Part shown: piece by piece, positions 17,515 through 26,745 of the stretch | How positions within the stretch are numbered: position 1 is the stretch's first letter | Layout: each line of letters begins with the position of its first letter | DNA from: Acidiflorens sp963847715 | Lineage (GTDB): Bacteria; Acidobacteriota; Terriglobia; Terriglobales; Acidobacteriaceae | DNA: 64,000 nt | Direction of reading: 5' to 3' | NCBI GenBank assembly: GCA_963847715.1 | Contig: CAWKAZ010000003.1 | Span: 62,001-126,000, forward strand | Position numbers and translations under genes: made by a program | Notes under the pieces: generated by a model | What the model was told of the DNA's origin: nothing | The model's database searches: none | What the model saw: only the letters and a program-made list of their open reading frames with translations

Positions 17515-19085
17515 ATCTTATGAGCGAATTGACGACAAATCGGCTGTGGGAGAACTCTCCGGACTTGAGTCATGGTAATTGCGACTCCCAGTACTCGCGC
17601 ATGATTCTTGGGTCATCGGCTGCACAGCACCCCCAAGCCACGAGCATTGACAGCGCAATCCCAGAACCGGCAGGTCGCGCGAAGGCACCGGAAAAGTCGA
17701 CGACCCGTCATTCACAAGCTTCAATTCAGCAGCTTCTTCCGCATCCTACCGGCGATCGATTCTTGCTTTTCCAGTCTGTCACGCCCGACTTCGTTGTCCT
17801 CGCAGCAGCGTGGGGAATCATATGGGCGTTCGCTCCCGCCTGGAAGTTACCGTGGGAGTACCTGCCGATCTTCGTGACGCTAGTAACCCTTTTCGGCTTC
17901 TCGGAGGGGCTCTACCAGAAAGAGGGCGATCTCCATTGCGTTGACCGCATCCCGGTTTTAACGCGAGCAAGCCTGTTCGCAGTTGGTCTGGTTTTTCTCG
18001 CAGCTGGACGTGGACTGCATTATCCGGCGGCCATAACGATATTTGTCAGCAGCGTGGCTGGTCTAGCGGGCTCGCGTCGAATCCTGCAGATGGTTCGCGA
18101 GCGCCCTCATCATGAAAGAGAGTCGTGGAAGGTCCTCATTGTTGGTGCAGGACCCCTTGCCCACTCCATTGCGCAGGCGCTGCGCAGTGATCCGCTCCAC
18201 TCAACGAAAGTGTGCGGATTCGTGGACAACGATCTGCCTCTCTCACCGGTGGTTCTGGGGCGCATCGCGGACCTGGATTGGCTGGCGCGCGCGGAATTTA
18301 TCGACGAGGTCATCCTTGCCATTCCGGGCCAGCGCGCTCAGACGCGAGAAGCCGCCGAGATCGCATATCGAAATCATCTGGACATTCGTGCCGTTCCGGA
18401 TTTGCCACCCGGGCCGTGGTCCGATGCAAAAGTCGATCATATCGGTGAGGTGCCGGTCGTCACCCTGCATCGCGAAGCCACCCCGGGCGCAGGGTTACTC
18501 CTGAAACGAACGTTGGATGCAACAGGAGCAGCCATCGGTCTACTGCTGACCATGCCCGTCATGGCCATCGTTGCCTTACTCGTGCGGCTCGATTCCGACG
18601 GGCCGGCTGTGTACTCGGCGAAGCGAACAGGAGCGAAAGGTCGTCCATTTCGCTGCCACAAATTTCGCTCGATGGTGACCAATGCGGAATATCTCAAAGA
18701 AGATCTGCAAGAGCGCAACCAGCGGGAAGGGCCGATTTTCAAGATTGACGACGACCCCCGTGTCACCCGCGTTGGCCGATTCATTCGCCGCTATAGCCTC
18801 GACGAATTGCCCCAACTCTGGAATGTCCTGTGCGGCGAGATGAGCCTCGTTGGACCGCGCCCGCACCCGGTGGACGAAGTCAATCACTACGAACTCCAGC
18901 ACTACCGCCGCCTCGACGTGAAGCCCGGAATCACGGGCCTCTGGCAGATTACGGCTCGCGACTGCCCATCGTTCGATCTCAATATGCACCTGGATCTGAC
19001 TTACATCGAAAACTGGAGCCTGCTCCTGGACCTCCGCATTCTCGTCAGCACGGTTCGCGTGATGTTCGCGCCGGAAGGAGCCTGA
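17511..19085 (+). CDS. Exopolysaccharide polyprenyl glycosylphosphotransferase (WcaJ-like)
   Basis: A protein of 524 residues. After a polar N-terminus come four hydrophobic segments (about 85-190), then a Rossmann-like domain (VLIVGAGPLAHSIAQALR, FVDNDLP). The C-terminal bacterial sugar transferase domain (about 325-524) has KRTLDATGAAIGLLLTMP, KFRSMVTNAE, YSLDELPQLWNVL, GEMSLVGPRP and PGITGLWQITAR. It should transfer a sugar phosphate from a nucleotide sugar to undecaprenyl phosphate, starting the repeat unit at the inner membrane. The GTG at 17511 overlaps the upstream stop; an ATG at 17520 is an alternative. Which sugar it transfers cannot be read from sequence. Confidence 0.92.
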   Translation: MNLMSELTTNRLWENSPDLSHGNCDSQYSRMILGSSAAQHPQATSIDSAIPEPAGRAKAPEKSTTRHSQASIQQLLPHPTGDRFLLFQSVTPDFVVLAAAWGIIWAFAPAWKLPWEYLPIFVTLVTLFGFSEGLYQKEGDLHCVDRIPVLTRASLFAVGLVFLAAGRGLHYPAAITIFVSSVAGLAGSRRILQMVRERPHHERESWKVLIVGAGPLAHSIAQALRSDPLHSTKVCGFVDNDLPLSPVVLGRIADLDWLARAEFIDEVILAIPGQRAQTREAAEIAYRNHLDIRAVPDLPPGPWSDAKVDHIGEVPVVTLHREATPGAGLLLKRTLDATGAAIGLLLTMPVMAIVALLVRLDSDGPAVYSAKRTGAKGRPFRCHKFRSMVTNAEYLKEDLQERNQREGPIFKIDDDPRVTRVGRFIRRYSLDELPQLWNVLCGEMSLVGPRPHPVDEVNHYELQHYRRLDVKPGITGLWQITARDCPSFDLNMHLDLTYIENWSLLLDLRILVSTVRVMFAPEGA

Positions 19086-19090
19086 CCGCC

Positions 19091-20371
19091 ATGAGCAGCC
19101 GCGCACTCACCTGGGAGAGTGACGACAATCCGCTTTGGCAGCTGACTGGACTGCTGCTTCGCCCTCTGCATCTGGGACTGGCGTTCCCGTCGGTTCTATA
19201 CGTGGCCGCAATGACGATTTTCCTGTTTCGGCCGCCAGATATTTTTTCTTACTACGCGGACCGCGTCGGCTTCAGCATCCTCATCTTTTTCGTGGCGCTG
19301 CGCACCATGGCCCTGCGAGAGAAGCTGCCATTCTTTACAAGACTGAGCGTCCCCATGCTCTGCCTGATGGCACTCGCCATGGTGAGAGTGCTGCGGGAGC
19401 CGTTCGACGCACAGACTTGGAGTATTGTCGCCAGCAAATTCATCGTTCCATTTGCCTTGTTTCACGTTGCCGTGCTGGTCTTCAGAGGCCCCGCGCAGCG
19501 CAAGCATTTTGAGGTCTTCGTCGTACTCGTGCTGGGCTACCTCATCTTTCTCGCCATTGCTTTCCTTGCCGACACCCGGTCGCTCATCTTTCCACGGTTC
19601 ATTCTCGACGAGAGTCTTGGGTTTCATCCCGACCGCGCGCGCGGTCCATTCCTGCAAGCAGTGGCGAACGGTGTTTCGTTGAATATTCTCGGCATCCTGG
19701 TCCTCGCTTTGCCGCAAAGCCGCAAATGGATCGTGAAGCTATTGTGGCTGGCACTCCCCCTGGCAATTTTGGCGACGATGACACGCGCGGTTTGGATCGC
19801 ATTCATCGGATCCGCCCTTGTTCTCGGATACCGGCTGGTCGAGCGCCGGGTGCAGGCACTCTGCATTCTGTTAGTCATCGCCGGGCTGTTAGCAGGACTG
19901 GCCATCAGCTTCAGCAGTCATTCGCTGAAGTCCGCACTTTGGGATCGTACGGGAGAACGCGGACCGGTGGAGGCACGGCTCGCCGTGTACGACGCCGGAT
20001 GGGCAATGTTTCTGGAACGGCCGTTCAGCGGCTGGCCCGCTGGCGGAATGTATGCGGAACTGGGTCGCCGAATGGAGGGCTACCACCTGCGCACGTTCTA
20101 CGTGCACAACACGTACCTCGCGTTACTGGTTGAGTTCGGCGTGCCCGGGTTAGCGCTCTATGGCGTTCTCTTCTTCAATCTCTTCCGGCTTGCATGGGTC
20201 GTACCGTCAGGAGAATCCGGCACGGTAGGGACTCTGCGAAAAGTCTGGCCGATTTTACTTTCGGTTTATCTCTTCAACGCCTTTTTTGTAGACATGGCAT
20301 ATCAGTTCGTCATTGGCCTGGTGTTCACCGCTGCCGGCATGCTGTGTGCATCGGAAGAAGCGACCGCATGA
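19091..20371 (+). CDS. O-antigen ligase / Wzy-type polymerase family membrane protein
   Basis: A protein of 426 residues with around ten to twelve transmembrane segments. The periplasmic Wzy_C-type region lies near 290-350, including GMYAELGRRM and the hallmark YVHNTYLALLVEFGVPGLAL. In this operon it is most likely the polymerase joining repeat units, but ligases share the same domain. The ATG at 19091 has GGAAGGAG ten bases upstream, and a longer in-frame ORF to 18830 would overlap the previous gene. It overlaps the next gene by ATGA. Confidence 0.86.
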   Translation: MSSRALTWESDDNPLWQLTGLLLRPLHLGLAFPSVLYVAAMTIFLFRPPDIFSYYADRVGFSILIFFVALRTMALREKLPFFTRLSVPMLCLMALAMVRVLREPFDAQTWSIVASKFIVPFALFHVAVLVFRGPAQRKHFEVFVVLVLGYLIFLAIAFLADTRSLIFPRFILDESLGFHPDRARGPFLQAVANGVSLNILGILVLALPQSRKWIVKLLWLALPLAILATMTRAVWIAFIGSALVLGYRLVERRVQALCILLVIAGLLAGLAISFSSHSLKSALWDRTGERGPVEARLAVYDAGWAMFLERPFSGWPAGGMYAELGRRMEGYHLRTFYVHNTYLALLVEFGVPGLALYGVLFFNLFRLAWVVPSGESGTVGTLRKVWPILLSVYLFNAFFVDMAYQFVIGLVFTAAGMLCASEEATA

Positions 20372-21630
20372 CGACCATCGCCTACATTGCCAACGAGTTT
20401 CCTTCGCCTCTCGAACCGTATGTGATGGATGAAATCGCGGAACTGCGGCGCCGCGGAACACGGGTGATCTGCTGTAGCGGCAAACGTGTATCACCGGAGA
20501 ACCTGACTCTCTCGGAACGCGCTTTCTGGAAAGAGACCAGGTTCTTCCAGCCGCTGTCAGACGATGAACTCAAGCGAGCCGCGCGTCGGCTCATTTCCGA
20601 TCGTTCCGATCTCTGGCAACTCTTACAACCCCTGGTTTGCGAGAGGGGATCTTCGCCGTTGCGTCGAATTCGTGCGCTCGGCCACACAGTGATGGGTGCC
20701 GCGCTCGCGGAACAATTAGCTCCACTTGATGCCGAGCACATCCACGCGCACCACGGATATTTCGCTTCGTGGATGGCCTTAGTTGCCGCAAGACTGCTTG
20801 GCATCGGCTTCAGTTTTACGCTCCACGGTTCCGACTTGTTACAGAGGGCTGATTTCCTGTCGTCCAAACTGCGCGCCTGCGGATTCTGCGTGACGGTGTC
20901 GGACTACAACCGCAACTACATTCTCCGCAACTATCCGGATACATCCCCCGGAAAAATCACCGTGCAGCGCCTCGGGGTTGATCGCGTGCTTCCCTGGAGC
21001 ACAAGCGCGAACGGGCTAGCGGCTGACGGCAGACGGTTCTGCCTTCTCTCCGTGGGGCGTTTGCATCGCGTCAAAGATCATCGTTTCCTCGTCCAAGCCT
21101 GCGGCAAGCTTCGCGAACAGGGCGTTCACTTCATTTGCTGGATCGCCGGTGAAGGACCCGAGCGTCCGGCGCTCGAGCGGCAAATTATCGCAGACGGCCT
21201 GCAGGGATACGTTCACCTGGTAGGTCATGTTTCCCGCGCCGATCTTGCGGGCTATTACCGCCATGCCGATCTGGTCGTGCTGACCAGCAAGAGCGAAGGG
21301 ATCCCGGTGGTTTTGATGGAAGCAATGGCTCACGGAAACCTCGTGCTGGCACCGGCAATCACCGGGATTCCTGAGCTTGTCGAGCATCAGCGCACAGGTT
21401 TTCTCTACGAGCCTGGGTCGCTCTCCGATTTCGTCAGCGCCGTGCGCTGGATTGAAACGAACCAGGGTTCGATGTCTGGGATTCAGCGCGCGGCAGCGGC
21501 CAGTATTGCTGCTTCGTATAACCGTCAGCGAAATCTCCGCAACTTTGCGGACCAGTTTCTGGCACGACTAACTCAACCGAGCGGCGATCATGCGCATCCT
21601 GTATTGCAACAAGTACGACTATCCGTTTAG
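20368..21630 (+). CDS. Glycosyltransferase family 4
   Basis: A protein of 420 residues with a GT-B fold. The N-terminal half has IAYIANEFPSPLEPYVMDEI, HIHAHHGYFASWMALVAARL and FTLHGSDLL. The C-terminal GT4 half has LLSVGRLHRVKDHRFLVQAC, IAGEGPERPALERQI, GHVSRADLAGYYRHADLVV and the nucleotide-sugar EX7E-type segment TSKSEGIPVVLMEAMAHG. It adds a sugar to the growing lipid-linked repeat unit at the cytoplasmic face; donor and acceptor are unknown. The start overlaps the upstream stop (ATGA). Its last 41 bases overlap the next gene in another frame. Confidence 0.9.
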   Translation: MTTIAYIANEFPSPLEPYVMDEIAELRRRGTRVICCSGKRVSPENLTLSERAFWKETRFFQPLSDDELKRAARRLISDRSDLWQLLQPLVCERGSSPLRRIRALGHTVMGAALAEQLAPLDAEHIHAHHGYFASWMALVAARLLGIGFSFTLHGSDLLQRADFLSSKLRACGFCVTVSDYNRNYILRNYPDTSPGKITVQRLGVDRVLPWSTSANGLAADGRRFCLLSVGRLHRVKDHRFLVQACGKLREQGVHFICWIAGEGPERPALERQIIADGLQGYVHLVGHVSRADLAGYYRHADLVVLTSKSEGIPVVLMEAMAHGNLVLAPAITGIPELVEHQRTGFLYEPGSLSDFVSAVRWIETNQGSMSGIQRAAAASIAASYNRQRNLRNFADQFLARLTQPSGDHAHPVLQQVRLSV

Positions 21631-24040
21631 CGGCACCGAAGCATACCTCTTCGACCTGATGCATCGGATGGAGAAGCGCGGGCAGGAGATTGCCCTGTTC
21701 AGCATGGATCACGGACATGAGGGTGCATTTGCCGGACGCAGCTACCGCATTCCGAAAGTCGATTTCAAGAATCCGAACGCCAGCCTGCTGAAAAAGATCC
21801 GGATGGCGGCGCATGCCCTTTACTCGCCCTCGGCGCAGCGCGCGATGCGCAAGTGCTTGGCTGATTTTTCGCCCGACATTGCGCACGTCCGCGGAATTTA
21901 CCATCACTTGTCGCCCTCGATTTTGTGGGAACTGAAGCGTCAAGGAATCCCCGTGCTTTATCACTTGAACGATTTCAAGATGCTTTGTCCAACCTACAAT
22001 TTTGTGGCGAATGGACGCCCCTGCGAACGCTGCAGCGGCGGCGCCTTTTACAATGCCACCCGAGGTTGCTACAGCGGCCCGCGGACCAGCGCGCTGGTGC
22101 TAGCCGCTGAGGCATATCTGCACAAGTGGCTGCGAACGTACGAGCGCTGTGTCGACATCTTTCTTGCTCCCAGCGAGTTTGTTCGAGAGAAACTGGTTGC
22201 CGCACGACTACCAGCAGACCACATCGAGGTCCTCCCTCACTTTCAGGCGTTGCCCCATGATGAAGAGCTGGCCGTGGACGAGGGTTACATTCTCTATTTC
22301 GGTCGTCTCTCGGCAGAGAAGGGCGTCTATGAACTTTTGCGCGCCATGGTGCGGCTGCCGCACACTCCGCTCATCATTGCGGGCGAGGGCGCGGAGCGTC
22401 CCCGCCTCGAAGCACTGGCGAAAGAGTTGAAGCTGAACCAAGTCGTCTTCGCCGGCATGGTTCATGGCGAGGAACTGCAGAGGCTCATCGCCGGTTGCAG
22501 CTTTTCGGTCTTTCCGTCGCACGCATACGAAACTCTCGGTAAGTCAATACTTGAGTCGTACGCCTGGGGACGCCCGGTAGTCGCGTCCGATCTAGGTTCG
22601 CGCCGCGAGTTCGTGCGACACGGCCTCACCGGGCTTCTGTACTCCGATGGGGATCGCGAACAGCTCGCCCACTCCATCGGTTTTCTGTTTGACCGTCCTG
22701 ATCTCATCGACAAAATGGGCGCCGCAGCGCGCGCACGCGTAAAGACAAATCACAATCCTGATCAGCACATCGACAAAATGCTCGATCTCTATAGTCGGAT
22801 GACGTCCGCAAGAAAAAAGACGATTCTCTCGTTTCCATCCGCGCCGCTACGCCCCCTGCCACGGCGGAGCGTCCGTGTTGCGTTCATCGGAGGGCGCGGC
22901 GTGGTTTCGAAGTACAGCGGGATCGAGTCCTATTACGAGCAGGCCGGATCTGAGCTGGCGCGGCTGGGGCACGAAGTCACCGTGTATTGCCGCAGTTATT
23001 TCACTCCGCCCATGAAAGCGCACAATGGCATGCGCGTCCGGCGATTGCCGACCATCCGCTCGAAACATCTGGAAACGGTGGTCCACACGCTGTTGAGTAC
23101 CGTGGATGCAATGACCGCGGATTACGACGTCGTCCATTACCACTGCCTCGGGCCTGCGTTGTTCTCATTCTTGCCGCGGCTCGTCGGCAAGAGAACCGTG
23201 GTCACTGTGCAAGGTCTCGATTGGCAGCGACGGAAGTGGGGTTGGATCGCCTCGCGAGTCTTGCGATGGGGAGAAGCAGCCGCAGTCTGCGCTCCCAATG
23301 CCACGATGGTCGTCTCGCAAACGCTGCAGCGCTACTACAGTCAGCAGTACAAGCGCGACACAATTTACGTGCCCAACGGAGCCCTATTGGCGTCCCGGAG
23401 GATACCGCGCAAGCTCCTCGATTGGGGTCTTACCACGGACAACTATGTCCTTTTCCTGGGCAGATTCTCGCCTGAAAAAAACTGCCACCTGCTGATCAAT
23501 GCCTTCAAGAACCTGCACACGGATATGAAACTCGTGCTGGCGGGCGGTTCGAGTCATTCGGACGCCTACGCTGGAACCTTACGCCATCACGCCTCCGACA
23601 AGATTCGTTTGCTGCCGTGGGTATCGGGAAGAGATCTAGAAGAACTGCTCTCGAACGCCGCGCTATTCGTGCTTCCCTCGGATTTGGAGGGCTTGTCTTT
23701 GGCGCTTCTCGATGCCATGGCCGCTGGAGTCTGCGTGCTCACCAGTGATATTCCCGAGAACCAGGAAGTGGTCAAGGGTGCCGGTTTTACTTTCCGGCGA
23801 GGCGACCAGGACGATTTAGAACGCATGCTCGACCTGCTGATCCATGATCCCGAGCTGCGTCGCCAGGCCGCGGCCCGCGAACGAGAGCGGATTCAGGGTC
23901 AATATCTGTGGCCCGCAATAGCTCGGCTCATCGAAGCTACGTACTACAAAGTGCTGGGCTGGAAGCTGCGGGAAGTTACCGATGAGGAACAAAGTCCAAT
24001 CGTGCAAATCGCCCCACTGAGCCGAGCCTCGGCAAACTGA
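21590..24040 (+). CDS. Tandem fusion of two family-4 glycosyltransferases
   Basis: A protein of 816 residues containing two complete GT-B enzymes. Module one (about 1-400) begins MRILYCNKYDYPFSGTEAYL and carries ILYFGRLSAEKGVYELLRAM, IIAGEGAERPRLEALA and an ESYAWGRPVVAS end. Module two (about 428-816) begins VRVAFIGGRGVVSKYSGIE and carries VLFLGRFSPEKNCHLLINAF, LVLAGG and SDLEGLSLALLDAMAAGVCV. The junction is a short basic Pro/Arg linker (SAPLRPLPRRS). One chain would therefore make two successive sugar additions. The single reading frame is long and clean, so this is not a missed stop. It overlaps the preceding GT4 gene by 41 bases. Confidence 0.9.
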   Translation: MRILYCNKYDYPFSGTEAYLFDLMHRMEKRGQEIALFSMDHGHEGAFAGRSYRIPKVDFKNPNASLLKKIRMAAHALYSPSAQRAMRKCLADFSPDIAHVRGIYHHLSPSILWELKRQGIPVLYHLNDFKMLCPTYNFVANGRPCERCSGGAFYNATRGCYSGPRTSALVLAAEAYLHKWLRTYERCVDIFLAPSEFVREKLVAARLPADHIEVLPHFQALPHDEELAVDEGYILYFGRLSAEKGVYELLRAMVRLPHTPLIIAGEGAERPRLEALAKELKLNQVVFAGMVHGEELQRLIAGCSFSVFPSHAYETLGKSILESYAWGRPVVASDLGSRREFVRHGLTGLLYSDGDREQLAHSIGFLFDRPDLIDKMGAAARARVKTNHNPDQHIDKMLDLYSRMTSARKKTILSFPSAPLRPLPRRSVRVAFIGGRGVVSKYSGIESYYEQAGSELARLGHEVTVYCRSYFTPPMKAHNGMRVRRLPTIRSKHLETVVHTLLSTVDAMTADYDVVHYHCLGPALFSFLPRLVGKRTVVTVQGLDWQRRKWGWIASRVLRWGEAAAVCAPNATMVVSQTLQRYYSQQYKRDTIYVPNGALLASRRIPRKLLDWGLTTDNYVLFLGRFSPEKNCHLLINAFKNLHTDMKLVLAGGSSHSDAYAGTLRHHASDKIRLLPWVSGRDLEELLSNAALFVLPSDLEGLSLALLDAMAAGVCVLTSDIPENQEVVKGAGFTFRRGDQDDLERMLDLLIHDPELRRQAAARERERIQGQYLWPAIARLIEATYYKVLGWKLREVTDEEQSPIVQIAPLSRASAN

Positions 24041-24192
24041 TTTAAAGACACCGAGGCGCTCGTTCCCCAGTCAGCCCGTGCCCGCCCGGCAACGACTGAC
24101 ACCGAAGACGTCGCCCGAAGGTCGAGCGACTTCGCCTCTGCGCTCGGTTAGAATCAGTGTGTATTCGCCTTTGCGACATCCGTACATCCAAA

Positions 24193-25266
24193 ATGGAAGA
24201 TCTGATTCTTGTTACCGGCGGCGCCGGATTCATTGGCTCGAACTTCGTCCTGCAATGGATGGTCAAGGAATCCGCCAGCGTGGTGAATCTCGACAAACTG
24301 ACATATGCGGGGAATCTCAATAACTTACGCGCTGTCGAACACAGCCCGCGCTATCGGTTTGAGCAGGGTGACATCGTCGATCGCGATTTGGTAAGCAACC
24401 TGCTGCGGAGCGATCAACCGCGGGCCATTGTCCACTTTGCGGCTGAGAGCCACGTTGACCGCTCCATCCATGGGCCGGACGACTTCGTGCGCACCAATGT
24501 GAACGGCACCTTCAGCCTGCTCGAAGAGGTGCGTGCATACTGGTCGACACTTTCGGAAGCGGACCGCGCATCCTTCCGCTTTTTGCACGTTTCGACGGAT
24601 GAAGTTTACGGCTCATTGAGCGCGGCGGATCCCGCCTTCAGCGAGACCACTCCGTACGCGCCCAATAGCCCATACTCCGCGTCCAAAGCCGCTTCGGATC
24701 ATCTCGTGCGCGCCTATCACCATACTTACGGTTTGCCGGTTCTGACCACCAATTGTTCGAACAATTACGGGCCGCACCAGTTTCCAGAAAAGCTGATCCC
24801 GCTGATGATCCTGAACGCATGTGCAGGCAAGCCGCTCCCGGTATATGGCGACGGCAAGAACGTTCGTGACTGGCTGTATGTCGAAGATCACTGCACAGCC
24901 ATTCGCACCGTTCTTGCGCGAGGACTCTGCGGCGAGACCTATAACATCGGGGGACGCAGCGAAATGAAGAACCTGGATATCATCGCGGCGGTTTGCGAAT
25001 TGCTCGACAAGATGCGTCCCAACGATCCAGTGGTCCCGCATAGTCAGCTGCTCACATTCGTAAAGGATCGCCCCGGCCACGACCGTCGCTATGCCATGGA
25101 CACGCGAAAGATCGAGCGCGAGCTAGGCTGGCAGCCACAGGAAACTTTTGAGAGCGGGATTGCGAAGACCGTCCGATGGTATCTCGAACACGAAGACTGG
25201 GTGCGGGATGTTACCAGCGGCAGCTACCGGCAATGGATTGCCAAGAATTACGCTACGGAGCGCTGA
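24193..25266 (+). CDS. rmlB: dTDP-glucose 4,6-dehydratase
   Basis: A protein of 357 residues of the extended SDR family. It has VTGGAGFIGSNFVLQ (NAD loop), NLDKLTYAGNLNNL, HFAAESHVDRSI, HVSTDEVYGSL and the catalytic YSASKAASDHLVRAY. NCSNNYGPHQFPEKLIPLMI and RDWLYVEDHC follow. It converts dTDP-glucose to dTDP-4-keto-6-deoxyglucose, the second step to dTDP-L-rhamnose. I chose ATG 24193 because the Rossmann strand follows at once; a GTG at 24157 would add twelve unlikely residues. It leads the rmlBAC set, 152 bases after the fused glycosyltransferase. A tagaat box near 24149 could be the -10 of its own promoter. Confidence 0.95.
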   Translation: MEDLILVTGGAGFIGSNFVLQWMVKESASVVNLDKLTYAGNLNNLRAVEHSPRYRFEQGDIVDRDLVSNLLRSDQPRAIVHFAAESHVDRSIHGPDDFVRTNVNGTFSLLEEVRAYWSTLSEADRASFRFLHVSTDEVYGSLSAADPAFSETTPYAPNSPYSASKAASDHLVRAYHHTYGLPVLTTNCSNNYGPHQFPEKLIPLMILNACAGKPLPVYGDGKNVRDWLYVEDHCTAIRTVLARGLCGETYNIGGRSEMKNLDIIAAVCELLDKMRPNDPVVPHSQLLTFVKDRPGHDRRYAMDTRKIERELGWQPQETFESGIAKTVRWYLEHEDWVRDVTSGSYRQWIAKNYATER

Positions 25267-25279
25267 GGCCAACGGATAC

Positions 25280-26179
25280 ATGACCAATACGGCGGCATCG
25301 AATTACAAAGGCATCATTCTCGCGGGCGGTTCGGGTACGCGCCTGTATCCCGTCACTCACGTACTCCCCAAGAGCCTCCTGCCCGTTTATGACAAGCCGA
25401 TGGTGTATTACCCGCTATCGACGTTGATGCTGGCAGGGATTCGTGACATTCTACTGATCTCTACACCTGAGGACTTGCACCGCTTCCAGCATCTGCTCGG
25501 CGACGGCTCGCGATATGGAGTCAACTTCCAGTACGCCGTGCAACCAAAGCCCGAAGGCATTGCGCAGGCTTTTCTGATTGGCAAGGAATTCATCGGTTCA
25601 AGCGGCTGCGCGCTGGTGCTCGGCGACAACATTTTCTACGGGCACGACCTGGTCAAGGAATTGCGCGCCGCCACGTTGCAGGCATCCGGCGCCCGCGTTT
25701 TCGCTTATCCTGTCAACGACCCAGAGCGCTATGGCGTAGTCGAATTCGACGCCCAAGGTAAAGCTCAGAGTATTGAGGAAAAGCCAAAGCAGCCGAAATC
25801 GCGTTATGCGGTCACAGGCCTCTATTTTTACGACCGGCAGGTGGTGGAGATAGCCGCCAATCTGAAGCCTTCGGCCCGCGGCGAACTTGAAATCACCGAC
25901 GTCAACCGTGTCTACCTGGAACGCAACCAACTCAACGTCTGCGTGATGGGCCGGGGCACCGCTTGGCTCGACACGGGCACGCATGACGCGTTGACCGAAG
26001 CTTCGTTGTTCATCCAGACGCTGGAAAAACGCCAAGGCCTGATGGTCGCCTGCCCCGAGGAAATCGCGTATCGCTCTGGCTACATCACGGCTGGGCAACT
26101 GGAAGCACTCGCTCAACCGATGCGAAACAATGGATACGGCGCTTACCTTCTGCAACTGCTGCGGGAGCGGGTTTTCTGA
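25280..26179 (+). CDS. rmlA: Glucose-1-phosphate thymidylyltransferase
   Basis: A protein of 299 residues. The nucleotidyltransferase signature GIILAGGSGTRLYPVT is followed by SKSLLPVYDKPM-type residues (PKSLLPVYDKPMVYYPLSTL), then QPKPEGIAQAF, VLGDNIFYGHD and AWLDTGTHDAL, all in family order and length. It makes dTDP-glucose from glucose-1-phosphate and dTTP, the entry step of the rhamnose pathway. The ATG at 25280 follows rmlB by 13 bases with TGAGG upstream; the longer frame beginning inside rmlB is not needed. Confidence 0.95.
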   Translation: MTNTAASNYKGIILAGGSGTRLYPVTHVLPKSLLPVYDKPMVYYPLSTLMLAGIRDILLISTPEDLHRFQHLLGDGSRYGVNFQYAVQPKPEGIAQAFLIGKEFIGSSGCALVLGDNIFYGHDLVKELRAATLQASGARVFAYPVNDPERYGVVEFDAQGKAQSIEEKPKQPKSRYAVTGLYFYDRQVVEIAANLKPSARGELEITDVNRVYLERNQLNVCVMGRGTAWLDTGTHDALTEASLFIQTLEKRQGLMVACPEEIAYRSGYITAGQLEALAQPMRNNGYGAYLLQLLRERVF

Positions 26180-26196
26180 GTAACGGAACGCTAAGC

Positions 26197-26739
26197 ATGA
26201 AAAAGATCTCCACCACTCTCCCCGGCGTCCTGCTCCTCGAACCGCGCGTGTTCGGCGACGATCGCGGCTTCTTTCTTGAGAGCTACAACCAGCGCACCTT
26301 TGCGGAGATCGGAATTTCCGAATCGTTCGTGCAGGACAATCATTCTTTCTCCGAGAAGAATGTAGTCCGCGGTTTGCACTATCAGATACAGCAGCCGCAA
26401 GGGAAACTCGTGCGCGCCCTCACAGGAGAGATTCTCGACGTGGCGCTCGACATGCGGCGCAGTTCTCCGACCTTCGGAAAATGGGAATCGTTCAAACTGT
26501 CGGGCGAGAACAAGCGCATGTTATGGGTACCAATCGGATTCGCCCACGGCTTTCGAGTCGTTTCGCAAACCACGCACGTTCTCTACAAAACAACCGATTT
26601 TTATGCGCCGGAAAATGAGCGTAGCGTGCTGTGGAATGATCCTGCACTAGGAATTGCCTGGCAATTGGACGGCAAACCGATTGTCTCCGCGAAGGACCAG
26701 CGCGGCTTGCCTTTCGCGCAAGCGGAAACATTCGACTAG
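26197..26739 (+). CDS. rmlC: dTDP-4-dehydrorhamnose 3,5-epimerase
   Basis: A protein of 180 residues with a cupin-type fold. Key segments are GDDRGFFLESYN, FVQDNHSFSEKNVVRGLHYQ (with the catalytic-site His), GKLVRALTGEILDVALDMR, MLWVPIGFAHGF and VLYKTTDFYAPENER. It epimerises C3 and C5 of dTDP-4-keto-6-deoxyglucose. It follows rmlA by 17 bases and closes the plus-strand rmlBAC set. The gene downstream is convergent and only six bases away. Confidence 0.95.
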   Translation: MKKISTTLPGVLLLEPRVFGDDRGFFLESYNQRTFAEIGISESFVQDNHSFSEKNVVRGLHYQIQQPQGKLVRALTGEILDVALDMRRSSPTFGKWESFKLSGENKRMLWVPIGFAHGFRVVSQTTHVLYKTTDFYAPENERSVLWNDPALGIAWQLDGKPIVSAKDQRGLPFAQAETFD

Positions 26740-26745
26740 CAAGTC

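Noticed and set aside
18830..19090. Longer start for the ligase/polymerase gene inside the sugar transferase gene
   Set aside because: The upstream part is the transferase read in another frame; the ATG at 19091 has a good ribosome-binding site and begins the membrane protein.
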